DNA from: Fasciolopsis buskii
Taxonomy: Eukaryota; Platyhelminthes; Trematoda; Plagiorchiida; Fasciolidae
NCBI GenBank assembly: GCA_008360955.1
Contig: LUCM01009862.1
Location: forward strand, 186,001 to 250,000
Length of the DNA: 64,000 nt
Reading direction: 5' to 3'
The position numbers and the translations under genes are program-made. The notes under the pieces are model-generated. The model saw only the letters and a program-made list of their open reading frames with translations. It did not search any database and was not told the origin of the DNA. Below, in pieces: positions 11,901-24,959 of this stretch; within the stretch, counting starts at the first letter, position 1, and each line of letters starts with the position of its first letter.

Positions 11901-14900
11901 GTCAGATGCAGTTTGCCGTACATTTTTAGACTTAACCGCATCGCTTGAGGGGTCTAGCATTCTCATCTTTTGACTTCAGTGTTTAGTAATGAGCTGTGTT
12001 TCAAAGTACAAGAATGGAAATTAGTGGGTCCCGCAGAAATATCAGCACTGAATCCATGGATGCTGATAGATAACAGCTTGGGGGTTTATTGATTTCTTGT
12101 TTCATTAAGGTCTTTGCTAGATTAATGGCTCATAGTTAGAATGCAGATCTACCAGGGTTTGCTAAATGCATCATACATTGTATTCGTCAAAAACCCATTC
12201 GGTAACCGTTGGAAACACTAAACTATCAGTCCATAGGTATAAATGTGCCGTTTATGTCACTCTGGATCTTACACAGATAATGTTTCCACCTAGTGGATAT
12301 GATAGACAAGCTGCTTCAAAATAGTTGGAAGAAACAGTTCGAAAGGATTAATAACGGAGCAGCACAATAGTGATATTCAAGCCCAAGTCGTGTGGAACTA
12401 TAAATATCGAAATCTCTGGTGGCAGTGTGCTTCTTATCTTTGCCGTGGCAGCACCTAGGATTGTCACAAAGGATACTTTGGAAACCGTTCATGCTGCACA
12501 CGTAGAGCTTAATTTTGAAATGTGCATTCGCATTTGTACATGAATCGTAAACAAATGACTTGGGTCTCGAGGATAGTGCATTGCACAAGGCTCCTTAGTG
12601 GGTGGAATGAAATGAACTTGCATGACCGACACGCGTCTCGGCATTGGAGTAGGCGATCACATTCTCCGGATACCCATTGTCTGGATATTTACATAAATCT
12701 TAATTAACTAATAGCATGCTAATCAATACTGCTATTGAACATTCAGATTTGATTCTGTTCCCGGGGAGGAAACTTTGATTAATTGCAAAGCGAAAATAAA
12801 ATTGAACGGTTGGATGCACTGATGAAAATATCTAACCTATTGAATAAGTGGATTTATTTAGGCAAGTGACATTGTTTACCAAGGGCGACGCATAATCCGT
12901 TTTTTACATGATGAAAAATTTTCGCTGGAGTTGGAGATTTCGGACTGATTTCCCTTGGGATTATTCAAAAATCTTGGGAGATGAATTTTTACCGCGAAAA
13001 GTAAGTATTTCTCTATAATTTATTTTTTAATCTGTGCATTCGACTTGTAGAAGTGCCGCAAATTTTGGTCCCTCAAATGGTCCAAAGAAACGCAGTTAGC
13101 CGTTTGGCTGCGCTCTGAAATGGTGTAAAATGGGATAAATATCTAAGTGATGCGATTGCAAATGAAGTGTTATTTTTCAATTAACTAAGCTACAATTGCT
13201 CCGTTGACTGATACATCCTTGGAGCTTTGTTGACCGGGTTGGATCGCAGCTCATATATAGGTCAACAAAAAAATGTTTTCCTTATTTTGGATCACAGATT
13301 GTTTGTCCCTAAAGACTACTCGTAATCGCTTAAAAGTGGGTATTAGCCGCGTTTAAGTGTGCTCCGTTAATCCTAATTTTCTTGCTTACTCTTATTTGAT
13401 AATTTCTGTCCGGAAAAGGGTGATTTAGTACTGTGTTGCTTTAAATAAGCCGCTTTAATTTAGCCCAGTATTGCCCTGTTTCGTCCGTGTTTCGGTCATT
13501 TGGCTTCTCTAGATCGTTTCATGTTCGGTAAAGTGGAATGGATTTGGTTAAGCCTTACTCGTGACTTCATTGTGGATGACCGAAACAAACTTTTTTCTTT
13601 AGTGTAACATAAAATAACGTGTGAAAATTATTGTCAAGGAAATTGCTAGTAACCAAGATTGTGCACTTTAAGAAACGGTGGATGCAAATCAGTTGTTCGA
13701 AATTCATGTTTTGACCTGGTATTATCACACTGGCACGATAGCAATTCAGTCCTTTGAGATGCAGTGCCACTTACAATAAATGGTTATGCCAGTGTGCACG
13801 GCTGATGAATGATTTGTTAATTTCTGCGTTTTGTCAATGTCATAGAATTCACCATATTTATATCGATATTTAATGTGCTCCGAACCCGAACTCCACCAAA
13901 CCGTCGAACTTACGACAATCCAATTCAGCCTGGTACTTTTAGTCTGCGATGAACATCATGCAAAAGAAAATTTGCAAAATACATGAAGAACTTTTGATCG
14001 TTACTTGTTTTTGGAGCAGCATGAGAGGTCAGGTTTAATGTGGAAAGGAAGCATTTTTTAGGCAGTAGGCGAATAAAGTTGACTACATAAACCTGAAACA
14101 AACAGGTAACATCCAAACCCTCGGTTACTGTGGTACCCTGGTTGGGCATGAGTGTCCAGCACAAGCACCGCAGTTGAACATTATTTACTGAGCAAATCTT
14201 TATTTTAGATACACTCAGCAAGTGATCAGTAACCAGTCAACGAATTGCACTCGTCGCTTAGGTTTTGCGCTTTTTGTATATGAGGAGCAAATCACGGTAA
14301 AGAAATAAACGAGAGGTAAAAGCCGACAATTGTTTGAACACGAATCAGTCGAAAATCAGCCATTTGCTTTTATCTTTATACTTGTCTTAAACTTTTTTTA
14401 AAAATTATTGGTGTTTACCGGCAATACAATAACACCAAAACAATCGTCTGCTAAAGTCGCGTAAATGACAGACATTTTAGTTAACTGAATAGTGTCTAAG
14501 GCGCTAGCAATAAAACCATTCAACAAATTTTGACCTACAGCAATCTAAGATTCCCACAAAAAGTGAACCGGACTGCATTGTGCCGAAAACGTGTTCGCAC
14601 TTGGAAGTGGTTGACTCACAGCTATTATTGGGAAAAGAACCGTGAATTTTTGCACGACAAATGCCGGACTGTATCCTGAACTGAGCGGTGTCCGTGGCAA
14701 ATATAAAGGTCAAGTTTTTAATTACAAGCTGGAAACTGTGAAAAAATTCCTTCCTAGTCTGCCCTGTTGTTTACGAACAGACTCCATGTATTTTCCGCCC
14801 TAGGCATACCTATCTTATGTAGACTAGTATTTTAACTGTGCCTAGTCACTTAGTTCGCTGATAAGAGTTTTATTCAATCCGGGTCAAATGTGGAAATCCT

Positions 14901-16990
14901 CACATGTCGTGCATATACATACTCTAATCTGTTTTCCCAGCTGATACATATCAGGGACGTTTGGCTTTCATCGAAACTTCCATAAAACTTGGATATATCA
15001 TAAATTACCAATATAGGTTGATGCTTAGTGTCGTTCGGCATTTTAGATAGCCTTAGCCTGAAATGAAACGATTGCAACCAGTTGGAACCATTTATGATGA
15101 GAGAAAACTGAAAAATTCAAAAGACAGGCAGCGAACTTGGTTAGGGTCACGAAGTTGAATCTCAAAAGTATAAATTATCTACCAATTCTGCAACTTCCTG
15201 TACGTTCACAAACTCGTAAAGGGCTAGACTGACAGGAACTATCCCCATCCATAATTAAATAGGCCATGCAAGTTGAATAGAATATTATAGCTGTAACGCA
15301 AACAACTTGGTTAAAGAACTCATTTGAGTGTAAAACCGAAAGAAAAGCAACTGAGTTCAAGGTTATCACATGCGAAGTTGATCACTGTCAGGGGAGAAAA
15401 ATGAAGTCGTGGACGTTGTATCACACACAGTCGCAGAATACCATTTAACAGTTATTAATAACTAAAATCATTGCAACCTTTCGTCACTTATTATATTTAG
15501 CTTGTGCTGAGAACATTATTGATAAAATGTTAAAAGTTGTTTGGCATTCAAATATTCTTAATCAGTGCGATGTTAGTGGATCAAAATTAAGAGTTAAAAT
15601 TAATTGCTGCTGATTTTGTTGGCTTTTAACCGAACGTCCATCCCATTTGCTCTGACAAAACCTATTCGAAGTTTAAAGAAGTATAAGAGTATGCTCTACA
15701 CGTCAGTTTGCAACTAGAATTCGGAGAATGAACATGTTTGGTGAAAATTTATCATTCCGCAAGCTGTTTGTCGATATCTTGCACATTTTAGTAGTTTATG
15801 AAACAGGATTTCAAAATATTCGAATCGGTATCAATAAATTTGTGTTTTATGAGTTTCACTACCGAGCGACTGGTACTGAACGGTTTATTATTTGATTCAA
15901 TAGAATGCTTTGTATTGTCAACGGAACCTGTTCGTGATGCAGAGATTCGGGATGGGCTGATCTGTTTTAATAAATAATTATTGCTAACTCGGCATTCCAA
16001 AGATTGTGAATTGCTAACAGTTAGCAATGGGAAAACTTACCATTGCAGCCGCAAAATCTGCGCTTTTTCTGTTGCTAATTAAACCCAGTTTGAAATCTGT
16101 GATACACATTTCACTCACGTTGATTTGCTATTCCATGCAGAAAGTAATAAAATATGTCTATTCATTTCTAATTGTTCGCACTTTTCTGGAAAACGGCTTA
16201 AGCATTCACTCTCGCGCTGGTCATTAAATGATGTCGAAACCCCTTTCAAATTTTTAGTTTGATACTGGTTGAAGTGACAGTGGCGAACAAACTGAGATCT
16301 AATTTCGTGAAGTTTTATGACTATTAAAATTGTTGTGAAGACAATCTGCACTCAGATCTTTCCGTATTTGTCTTAGCAGGTTGCAGAATCAGACAAAATG
16401 GGTCCATCGCTTGTATATTGGGATTGTTGTAGTTTTGATGCCGTTTGAATACCAACTCATTTTGTGTACGCTTTAGTCGTGGAACTACTGATGTCTCCTT
16501 GGAATAATGTAATTACCGAAGATGACCTCTTCCTAATCATCCATTATCTTTTTATTTCGATGTAAGAACTAACCTTACTGTTTTACAAGAGTCTAACAAT
16601 ATCAGAATCTAACGGGGAACCAAACACAATATGGAATTCAACACATTTACGGACATACCTATTGGTTTTCATTCGAGTTCGCAATTTCTATCATAGCCGG
16701 CATACGCCGATATTTGGTAACTGCGTCTCTTCCTCCCTCCGTTCATCTAACATTTCATCGATTGTCCCTAGCATCCCAAATGTAAACCACTGCACTATTG
16801 ATGATATCACCCTGATTTTTCCCATGTTGCATCAACGTCATCACCAATCCCGTAGTCATTAGGTGTACCACCAGATTACAGCTGCGACAATTTTTCTCTA
16901 GCTCTGACAAAATTGAATAAATCTGGCCACCAGTCAGTTGATGTCAAACACTTGCAAATACGGAGGTCATGTAGAAGAAAGTGGAAAAAC
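8926..16990. other. AT-rich stretch without a supported gene
   Basis: The longest open frames are about 98-99 codons on the minus strand (9401-9700 and 13925-14221) with no recognisable motif, no codon-use signal and stops close by. One copy of a 24-nt dispersed repeat lies at 14063-14086. Otherwise nothing distinctive. Confidence 0.55.
14063..14086. repeat. Short dispersed repeat, copy 1
   Basis: This 24-nt segment is repeated at 21426-21449 in the same orientation with two mismatches. Similarity stops at both ends. Read on the minus strand, both copies encode a FIRLL-like peptide, so a shared ancient mobile-element fragment is possible. Confidence 0.5.
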
Positions 16991-16999
16991 TGAAGCATC

Positions 17000-17019
17000 G
17001 TGTAAAAGCACTTTTACAC
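17000..17019. other. Perfect hairpin, 9-bp arms
   Basis: GTGTAAAAG is followed by CA and then its exact reverse complement, so the 20-nt segment can fold into a 9-bp stem or cruciform. There is no adjacent ORF for which it could act as a terminator. Confidence 0.9.
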
Positions 17020-19600
17020 TTCTCCAAATCGATATTAGACTACTGTACATGTTGCTGGTCAATCACTGATGCATTTGCATCCAAGTGGGCCAATCCGGGT
17101 AGATGCTGCGGAAAAGCGATGCATGGTATGCGGTTCCTATGATGCAAGGCCTTATGACAGGATGAAATGAATGAATCGGTTAAATGTTTCACCTTTACGG
17201 CTTAATTCAGTCAGCAAAACAAATGACTTCAGTTATCGATTGAAGTGTTAACATGTTTGTTTCACGCGCATAGATATGGCGGTAATGGTGTGAGCAATAT
17301 GCAACCAAAAATTTATGTTTGCCTCCATCTCAAGTTTAGGTATCATGTAACCACCAATCAGTCGTTGTGCATCGCTCTGTTTGGCTTTTACATGTCTATT
17401 AGTCTTAAATCCTTCATGTAAATCCTGGTTAGGATGGATATAAAAGCCGAGAACTGTTCAGCTATTGGCCCTATATATAATATCAGCATATGGTCTATCA
17501 AAAGAGGCATAATTCGTTCTTGTTAAGGGCACACTGACCAGAAATCAGTAAAATTGCGTCAATGAATCGATTGGTAATGCGCTTAAGATAAAGGCCACAA
17601 ACTCAGGATACAACTTTTTCTTTGCAGTGTAAGACAGGTCACCGCAAGCAGCTGGTTTCAATGTAGTTCTAAAGAGACTATCCGAAGAAGTTATTCGAGG
17701 TGACCGAAACTTCATCACTTTACACTACTTATCAGTAATTTCGGGGTGGGATTTATTTAGGATTATGAAACGCGGCATTCTTAACTTTCGCTGATTATTG
17801 GTTGACACACTTTGGGGTTAGACCTGTCAAATTCCATCGATCAAAACTTGCTGGCAGCAGTGGTTAACGAGCGGACAACGAACAACCGTAAAAACAACGT
17901 TGCAGATGATTTCCTCACTCAGTATTTTCCTTTGGAACCCAATCATGTTAAATTTGGTTATTTCCAACGTAGTTCCGCTATTGGCGAACACACCCGAGTC
18001 CATTTCTGTACTAAGCGACATATTCATTGCAGTTTACACGAAATTTAAAACTTGAGTCTTGTCTTAAGTGAAGTGTGACCATTCGTCATCTTACTCTTAT
18101 GATAACTATATGGTAGTCGAGTTTCCACAAGCATACAAGTGCAGACTGTGATTACCATTCAAAAATCTTCCCAGTTATAGAACTCAAGGGACATTGTGTT
18201 CAGATTTCCTCGAGTGGGAAGGAAAATATTGTTGGGTGGAACAATAACAAAAACATTCCATTTGTGACATGTTTTCGGACGCACAGATTCTTCTGTTCGC
18301 TCGGCCCAAAGGCTAAATAAGTGAATACTCATTCGGTGGGTTTTTGAAGGGAATCCTTTCACAATGAAACATTTAGTAATGCCACTAGGTTCAACCAGCG
18401 AAAATGTTGGCCATTCTGTTGCGACAAACATTGGCTAAAACAGCATAAATCGATCGAAAATGAATGGCATTCTTTTGTGCAGATGTGTGCGCCAATCATC
18501 AGTCGTCCAATTTGGCATCAGGCACCTACGCGTGGCCACACAAGAATACACATTCCTACCAGCCAATCTCATTTCGTTTAAATCGGATAATTTCTTCGGT
18601 TATTTGGAATTTTTCAAAATGCTTTTTCGAGCTTCTACATGCGCTTTTGCTGAGCATAAAAGAGCGGATTTAACTGCTGCAGTTCATCACGGACACCAAA
18701 CTGTTAGTCTAGAAATGGGGAGCTGATTAGCCTGAGATCCTTTGCAGTCACCAATTTCTGTTAACATTAGTCATATTATTTATCTGCTGGGGTTTCAGTT
18801 TAACTAATTACACTAGTAAGGTCTAATAAGTTAGAGAAGGACATCCGTGGTGGCAAAATGTTTCGGAAGTTTTTGATACTGATAAAAAATGTTCATTTCA
18901 CCTGTATTTATGATTCCTGTTTACTCGTTTATATTGACTGAAAACTTGTGCTTTCTTGACTGCCAACATTTCAAGATTTCCAGATGTCTTCGAAAAGATG
19001 CATTTTCGCCGATGCCAGCGGAATAAAAAATATGTTAATTTAAAATCAGCTAAAGCATGAACCTGGATTTTCAAAGATCTCAGTTTGTTGCTGCATCTGT
19101 AATAACTGCAACAACGCAACAGCTGAGGTTGTTCTCGCCGAACGGCTTCCACTGCTCCAGCTTCACTGATACTTGATCCCGATTGGTTGATGGACGATTA
19201 TAGCGAGGAGAGGACGCTACTGATTCATATTGCTAAGTTCTAGAAAACAAATGCGCGAATTTCTATTTATCGCGTTGAATCTCCGTAATACTGATAACAT
19301 ATGAACCAGAAAACATTTGGTAAACGAAGGAAACGCCCCAAGTCATTAAAAGGATGGCTTCTATATCCGCAACCGGATTTTCCTGTAGGGAGATTGTTGA
19401 CGCCCTATGTACGGGCAGTATATCCCAGTCAGTTTCATGGTGTTATTCTATGGGGTCATTATGCGGTTGATCGCAATCAGTGATAGTGTCACTGTCCAGA
19501 TTTATTATTTCAATATTTTCACAAAACATTCCAAATGCACTAAAGCTGTTTTCTGATCATATGTTTATAGCAAGAGTGATACTTGTCAAAAAGGGTCTAG
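17020..19600. other. AT-rich stretch without a supported gene
   Basis: Open frames are under about 90 codons (for example 18159-18431 on the minus strand and two overlapping plus-strand frames at 18460-18726), with no recognised domain. Nothing else was seen. Confidence 0.55.
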
Positions 19601-19614
19601 AATTAATGCATTCT

Positions 19615-19750
19615 ATGAATCTCGTTTATTGTTGTGCGACTGCTTTTCCCATGCCCCACTTCCAGTGTTTGGGAAATAGCATCGCAGGTCATGCGCGACT
19701 AAAGGAATCGTGAGAAAGTCACAATCACACGGGTCTCATCAGAGTAATCC
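19615..19750. repeat. Small GC-richer patch, candidate repeat fragment
   Basis: Two successive 60-base lines (19621-19740) count 48-50% G+C, well above typical lines in the window. The minus strand carries CTGATGAG, the conserved start of a hammerhead core, but no GAAA partner or matching stem follows, so no ribozyme is called. The patch may be a fragment of an interspersed element. No second copy is visible here. Confidence 0.25.
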
Positions 19751-20289
19751 CATTAGTTCCACAGGTGTAGAAAGAAATCGCGTATATTTACTTAGTTACT
19801 ATCGGTTCAGTCAGTATATGGAGTTCGTTGATTACCTAGCTGGTGAATGATCCCAAGACAAAATCTCTGTTTGACGATCTCTTCTTCAGTCAGCAGTTGT
19901 TCAGCTGTCGAACACTAGGTTGATCTGTTGACCTGCTGTTTGTTTCTGTTCGATCACGTAGATTCATTAATTTCTTTCGTATCCACTGATATCTGCAGGA
20001 CAACTTTCCCTCACACATCCACCATTCCGTACACATAATTATACGTAACTTAGCAGCACTAGTATGACTTCGTACCTTCCTGGTATGGCAGGTATGAGTT
20101 TGAGGCATTAATATTGAAATCACCCATCCAGTGCCAATGATGTTTTATGGTGGATTGCAATTATGTGCCCTTTGCATCATAGGTCAGGGGTTTTAATCCC
20201 AGATAAACTAATATTTTCGGCTGTACACGACATTTTACAGTCGCCAGACTATTTACCACGCCTGACCCACTGAAACAATGAGGCTGAAA

Positions 20290-21110
20290 AGCACTTCAAG
20301 TATTGTCTCATAGTTTGCCCCTTGTTAGTGCCGCGGGTACTACCGGATTTTGGGTGCATCCAATTCGCTATAATAAATCAACAAAATTCCATTGGAAAAG
20401 GCGGTTAAGGATGAATGATGGATGTTGTCTGAACTTGGCCTTTGGCTTTGGGCTAAGATTTTCAAAATATATTCATTTCGCAGAAAATCGGTTAGATATT
20501 CTCTCAAGTGCTTTGTGCAACCAGTCAAAACGTCTTGCGGACACGGTTTGTGGTGAGTATTTAAACACAGTCCGAACCTAAACTTCATCGACAACTTAAC
20601 TAATTGTTCGAGAATAAAGTGAGGGGTTCGCATTTCTGGCTCCATTGAAGCGAACTAGCATGCCCCTCTCCCTCACAATATCTGATTGCCCTCGGATGAC
20701 CTGAGGTTTGCCAATCAAACATATCGCGTCCTGTATGGGGCCTCAGGCCACAATCTGACGCTTGAAATACAGCAGATTTCAAAGTGTTTGCACATTTTAT
20801 CGTAATTGTAGGTTTGAAAAACTGAAACTTGAATCCACTCAAGCTGCTGACCATAAGTTCACAATGCTACAGGGAGCCTATTTTTGTTACTTTGGTAGCT
20901 TTCTTGAAGAAAGTGTTTCAGTCACCCATAACCACCGATCGTACATGCTAACAGCAGTGAAGTGTTATAAATATTTGAAAATTATATGCTTAAATGCACC
21001 AAGGAATACCATCTACTTTCCCATGAATTCCAAACCCCACTCTATTGAGATGCACGAGGAATTTGTCATGTATCAATTGAGTCTAGACATCCATAGGCTT
21101 CGAAAATAAA
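20290..21110. other. Region with two medium open frames of unknown meaning
   Basis: A minus-strand frame of 101 codons (20340-20645) and a plus-strand frame of 115 codons (20762-21109) lie here. Neither has a recognisable domain, signal peptide or membrane segment. They are on opposite strands, and their length is near what chance allows in 64 kb. The 20630-20760 part is somewhat GC-richer and could be a repeat remnant. No gene is claimed. Confidence 0.2.
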
Positions 21111-21425
21111 GACCTCCTAACATTATAAATGAAGAAACTATTAGTAGCCCAACTTTGCATTTAGATGACATAACAGACAAAGGATTTGTGCCGATTTTCA
21201 TTACAGTAAATCCATATTATTATAGTATTTCCCAGAGGAAGTCATATGCGAGCTGGGAACACGACTAGATTAATGCTCCTTCAAGTGATCAGTATTCAGT
21301 CTTCTTATCAATGAAACAATTTTCATTGAAGTTGCACAAATTAAATAGGAAAATCCGTATTCAGGAATAACTTTTTAATACTACAGCACTTAGGGTGCGG
21401 CGCTTTTCCACTCATATTCGATGCA

Positions 21426-21449
21426 CAGTAGGCGAATGAAGGTGACTAC
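21426..21449. repeat. Short dispersed repeat, copy 2
   Basis: Matches 14063-14086 at 22 of 24 positions in the same orientation. The flanks differ on both sides. Confidence 0.5.
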
Positions 21450-22010
21450 CGGGCACTTAATACCACAACGTTTGAAGTAATCCTAACAGTCAGCAGCTGG
21501 TTGATTTAAAAACACCAACTAAATGTGATAATATTGGTAAATGAATCAAGTTCGAATTATGAAGCATTCATTTAAATGCTTCGTTTCACTCGGCAAAATT
21601 CGTCATAAGAATTGATTCATATTTGAACACTGTGGGTTTGTCATCGGCTGGCAGACATACCATTTGAAATCCGGAATTTCGGCTTATTTTCAAGGCAAAA
21701 TTGTTATCAGACATGTCCAATAGCTAGAAATTGTCGTAAAATTTTCCATAAGAAACGAATCAATGAAGAGTAGAGCATTTCCAAATAGGACACGGAAAAT
21801 CGGCCGGAAGGATGGCTGAAACGCCGAATAGAAATGGGATTCATGGTTGATTTAATCTGCGACATACAACCAAGGGAAAAGCCGGCAAAATGCATTTCAG
21901 AAATAACAATAAGAGTTGTACTGATAACTTGTGTAGTCATTCACTTCAGGCAGTTATTAAGCATTTGGCTAAAATATTCCGCGGTCTTCCGCAGAGGCCT
22001 GGTTGGGGAG

Positions 22011-22022
22011 GAGTTCGAACCC
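22011..22022 (+). promoter_or_regulatory. Isolated B-box-like sequence (possible SINE remnant)
   Basis: GAGTTCGAACCC resembles the Pol III B box (GGTTCGANTCC). A small perfect hairpin, GCGG-TCTT-CCGC, lies just upstream. The nearest A-box candidate (TTTGGCTAAA, near 21964) is poor and no cloverleaf can be drawn, so at most this is a remnant of a tRNA-derived element. Confidence 0.25.
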
Positions 22023-24380
22023 ACAAAATTCATGTCCAAAAGCCGCAATTCTAGTTGCTTAAAATCTGTGGTATCGCTGATAAGTGTGGGGTGTACCATG
22101 AGAACCTATAAATGATGAAAAACTGTCCAATCGATATAAAGCTTTTGACTGAAAATTCATCTGGAACAGTCAAAAATTCAGCTAGTCGCAATTGATATTT
22201 ATTTCATTATTTTTAATAAAGCTAATGATTTGAAAATGTTTCACCATCAAGCGAGCACTCACAGAATTTGGCTGCATTTTAAAACAGATTTACTAAATAG
22301 CTGGACAAAATTCACTGTATGAGATTCCCGATAGGTTAGATGCCGCCCTCTTTAGGCTATTATTTTGCTTTTTGGATGCCACATTTTCCCCTGGGTTTCT
22401 TGTTGTTAGTCGGACATTCCAACTTAAGAACTTTGTGCATTAACGTCAGAAAGCATTAAAATAACTGACGCCGAAGATCATGAATCTACCTACTACAAAC
22501 AGGTAAAGGAATATAGGCTATTTTTCATTTGAAAAATGCTTATTCTTTTGGCGCTAGACAGCTTCAGACTCATTAGCTTCCATGAAGTTTAATCTAAAAG
22601 GAATTTAGTTCCTTATTATTAGCTGCTATCACGAATCCAGACTTGACGGCAAGGAAGGGACAAATGCAAAAGTGCTTTCTGTCCATAGCAAAGTTAATCA
22701 TCTTTTTGAATTAATATTCTTTCAAAGTTACGTTCTCACCCGCCTCAAACTTTGCAAGGTAGACAATTAAATCCTGGCTCCCTAGGTTAGATATCATACT
22801 TACCGGACAGCTGTGGAATCAAGTTTGGACCAGACGATCCACGTGATTAAGAAAGTGAGTGAATGATTTGGGGACATTTTGCCGAATGCTTTTTAAGGCT
22901 AAGTCTAGGTAACTAATTGGTCCATCTTCAATAGCAATTACTAATTTAGTAAGGGTAGAAACTTCCCCACAACTGCGTTTTTGTTTAACCTGACACTGTG
23001 AACCATCTTCTGGTTAAAAAATAACGAAATGGAGAATGACGATCACAAGAAACATTCAGGAAATCAGCGTGCCGGGGGGGTAGCTTCTGTGTGGCCTTCC
23101 AATTATTTTTTTTATTTTGAATGCGGAATAAGTAATCTGTTTTGGTCCCTCTCCGGAAAATAGCAATTAGCCCTATTGTATTTTGGGCCAAGTGCTTGTA
23201 ACAGTGGGAATAATTGGAGGCTTAAATATTTACGTCCTTGTCATTTACATAATTGGGTGTCATTTCTATGCGGAATAAATTTGCCATTTTTCTCAACATT
23301 AACTTTTAGCCAGCCTGGTGATAGAGTCCAACATCATTTAAACTTTATACTGTTAACCATCAACTGCTAACTAATATGGTTTGTTTTGGGTTTCTACATC
23401 ACTGCACCGTTTACTTAGATGCAAAATTAATGCTAAGGAATTAAATAGGATAGTTCAAAATGTTTAGACAGGAAAGGAAAATTCGCAATTTCAGAAGTCA
23501 CTAACAATGACATTTTCAGCATACGGCACAGTGAAATTTCATCAACATTAATCCAGTATTCCAACCAAATTCCTCTTGCACGACCCACAGCTTAGGGATT
23601 TTTATCTTTTCGCCTTTTAATCAAATGGTCAAGTATTCCGTCTTTTAGGAAATGCTTGCGCAGAAAAACAGTGTAGATCAAGCAGGTGGACCTTCCGGTA
23701 TAGGCAACACATGTTCCAACAACGTTATTTCTATTTAAATCCAGTACCAGTTCTGTGAGTCCCAAATCAGAGTCATTGGTAACATTCTCTCACCATAATC
23801 TAGCAGTACTTAAAGAATATCAATGTTCAGAAATAAGCAGCATTTGCGCGTCGCAAATCCTCGCTGGTTGTTTCTATACCATAATGCACGACTAATCCAA
23901 AAGCCTCAGAGTAAACTGCAACTTTTGTCGATATTCCTTAATCACGCAGATTTCACAGATTCTTCAAGCCGAATTATGAAGCTAGCAATAAGTTTTCATC
24001 TGATTAATAACCACTTAGCGTAAAGGGACTGCCGAAATGTTTGTCGATCTCATCTTGCAATTATCCTATCATAAGTAGATTCAACTTCTAGCCAACCAGG
24101 TTCTGTGACAAAATTTTACTCTTTGGATTTGCAAAAATCTCAAATCCGGCTAAATTCTAATTAAGTTTGCCAAAGGATACGTTAGCAACCCTTGTGCTTT
24201 CATACAGAAGTAAAACCTGGACCACATATTCGAAGTCCGGCTGTTTCCTGTCGCACAACATACTGAAACTTTTATTCTCTTTTGAGAAAGTGGATTCCCC
24301 GGATTAATTTGATTGCAAAGATGAAAAAAGCGATGACCCGAAACAACACTGATGAACACCACGAAGTGTTCTAAACCATA

Positions 24381-24707
24381 GTGCATGATCGTACCTGGCA
24401 CCAACTTGGCCTTTGCTCTCTACATAATGAAATGTATAATATAAGTGAATTGCTTCTAAATCCTATTATCAAAGGCAACCCAAGTAAACTTCTCTATAGA
24501 CTGAACCGAGTGAGGCTTCTGGAGCTAAAAAACAGAGAAGACACACCTATGGAAGGTGTGCTGGAGTTAGAAAATCTGCTTCATAGAGAATTGACTGATT
24601 CAGCCGTGATTGGTTGGAAGCCATCGAGATTACCAGAGCACAATTGGACAAATACTACAAAAATGGAACAAGATACTGACTGTGATCATTTTGGGTATTC
24701 TACTTAG
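24381..24707 (+). CDS. Unrecognised 108-codon open frame (doubtful)
   Basis: I do not recognise this reading frame. Its composition is more protein-like than most open frames here. The middle (NPSKLLYRLNRVRLLELKN) and the following ENLLHRELTD segment are charged and leucine-rich and could form an amphipathic helix. There is no signal peptide, membrane span or known motif. The start is an ATG and the frame ends at a TAG, with no flanking frame that would make a multi-exon model obvious. It may be chance, a fragment of a mobile-element protein, or an exon. Length alone does not separate it from noise. Confidence 0.15.
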   Translation: MHDRTWHQLGLCSLHNEMYNISELLLNPIIKGNPSKLLYRLNRVRLLELKNREDTPMEGVLELENLLHRELTDSAVIGWKPSRLPEHNWTNTTKMEQDTDCDHFGYST

Positions 24708-24933
24708 CAAATTAATTCTTTTGATCCCGGTCAACGGAGTTGCTCCATGAAGTGCTTTTCCCAAACCTGCTGAGAGTGAATACGTAAGCTATCGGATTTC
24801 CCGAATATCTCATCTACACCTAACGTTCATGGAGTAGTGCTTCTAAGCAGTCAGTAACTACAGCAGATATTGCCTAGAACCATAACCTTTTGGATTTCTT
24901 TTGTTTCTGCCAGCACTATTGCTATCAGTTCTC

Positions 24934-24957
24934 CCTCAGGCTTACGAAGGCCTGAGG
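24934..24957. other. Hairpin, 8-bp arms with 8-nt loop
   Basis: CCTCAGGC and GCCTGAGG are exact reverse complements separated by eight bases. No function can be assigned. Confidence 0.85.
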
Positions 24958-24959
24958 TT

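Larger units (their letters stand above)
21111..24380. other. AT-rich stretch without a supported gene
   Basis: Contains the second copy of the 24-nt repeat (21426-21449), an isolated Pol III B-box-like sequence (22011-22022) and a run of seven G at 23074-23080. Open frames are under 95 codons and unrecognised. Confidence 0.55.

Noticed and set aside
19720..19750. CTGATGAG on the minus strand as a second hammerhead core
   Set aside because: No complementary stem II and no GAAA at the required distance. Eight matching bases alone are expected by chance.
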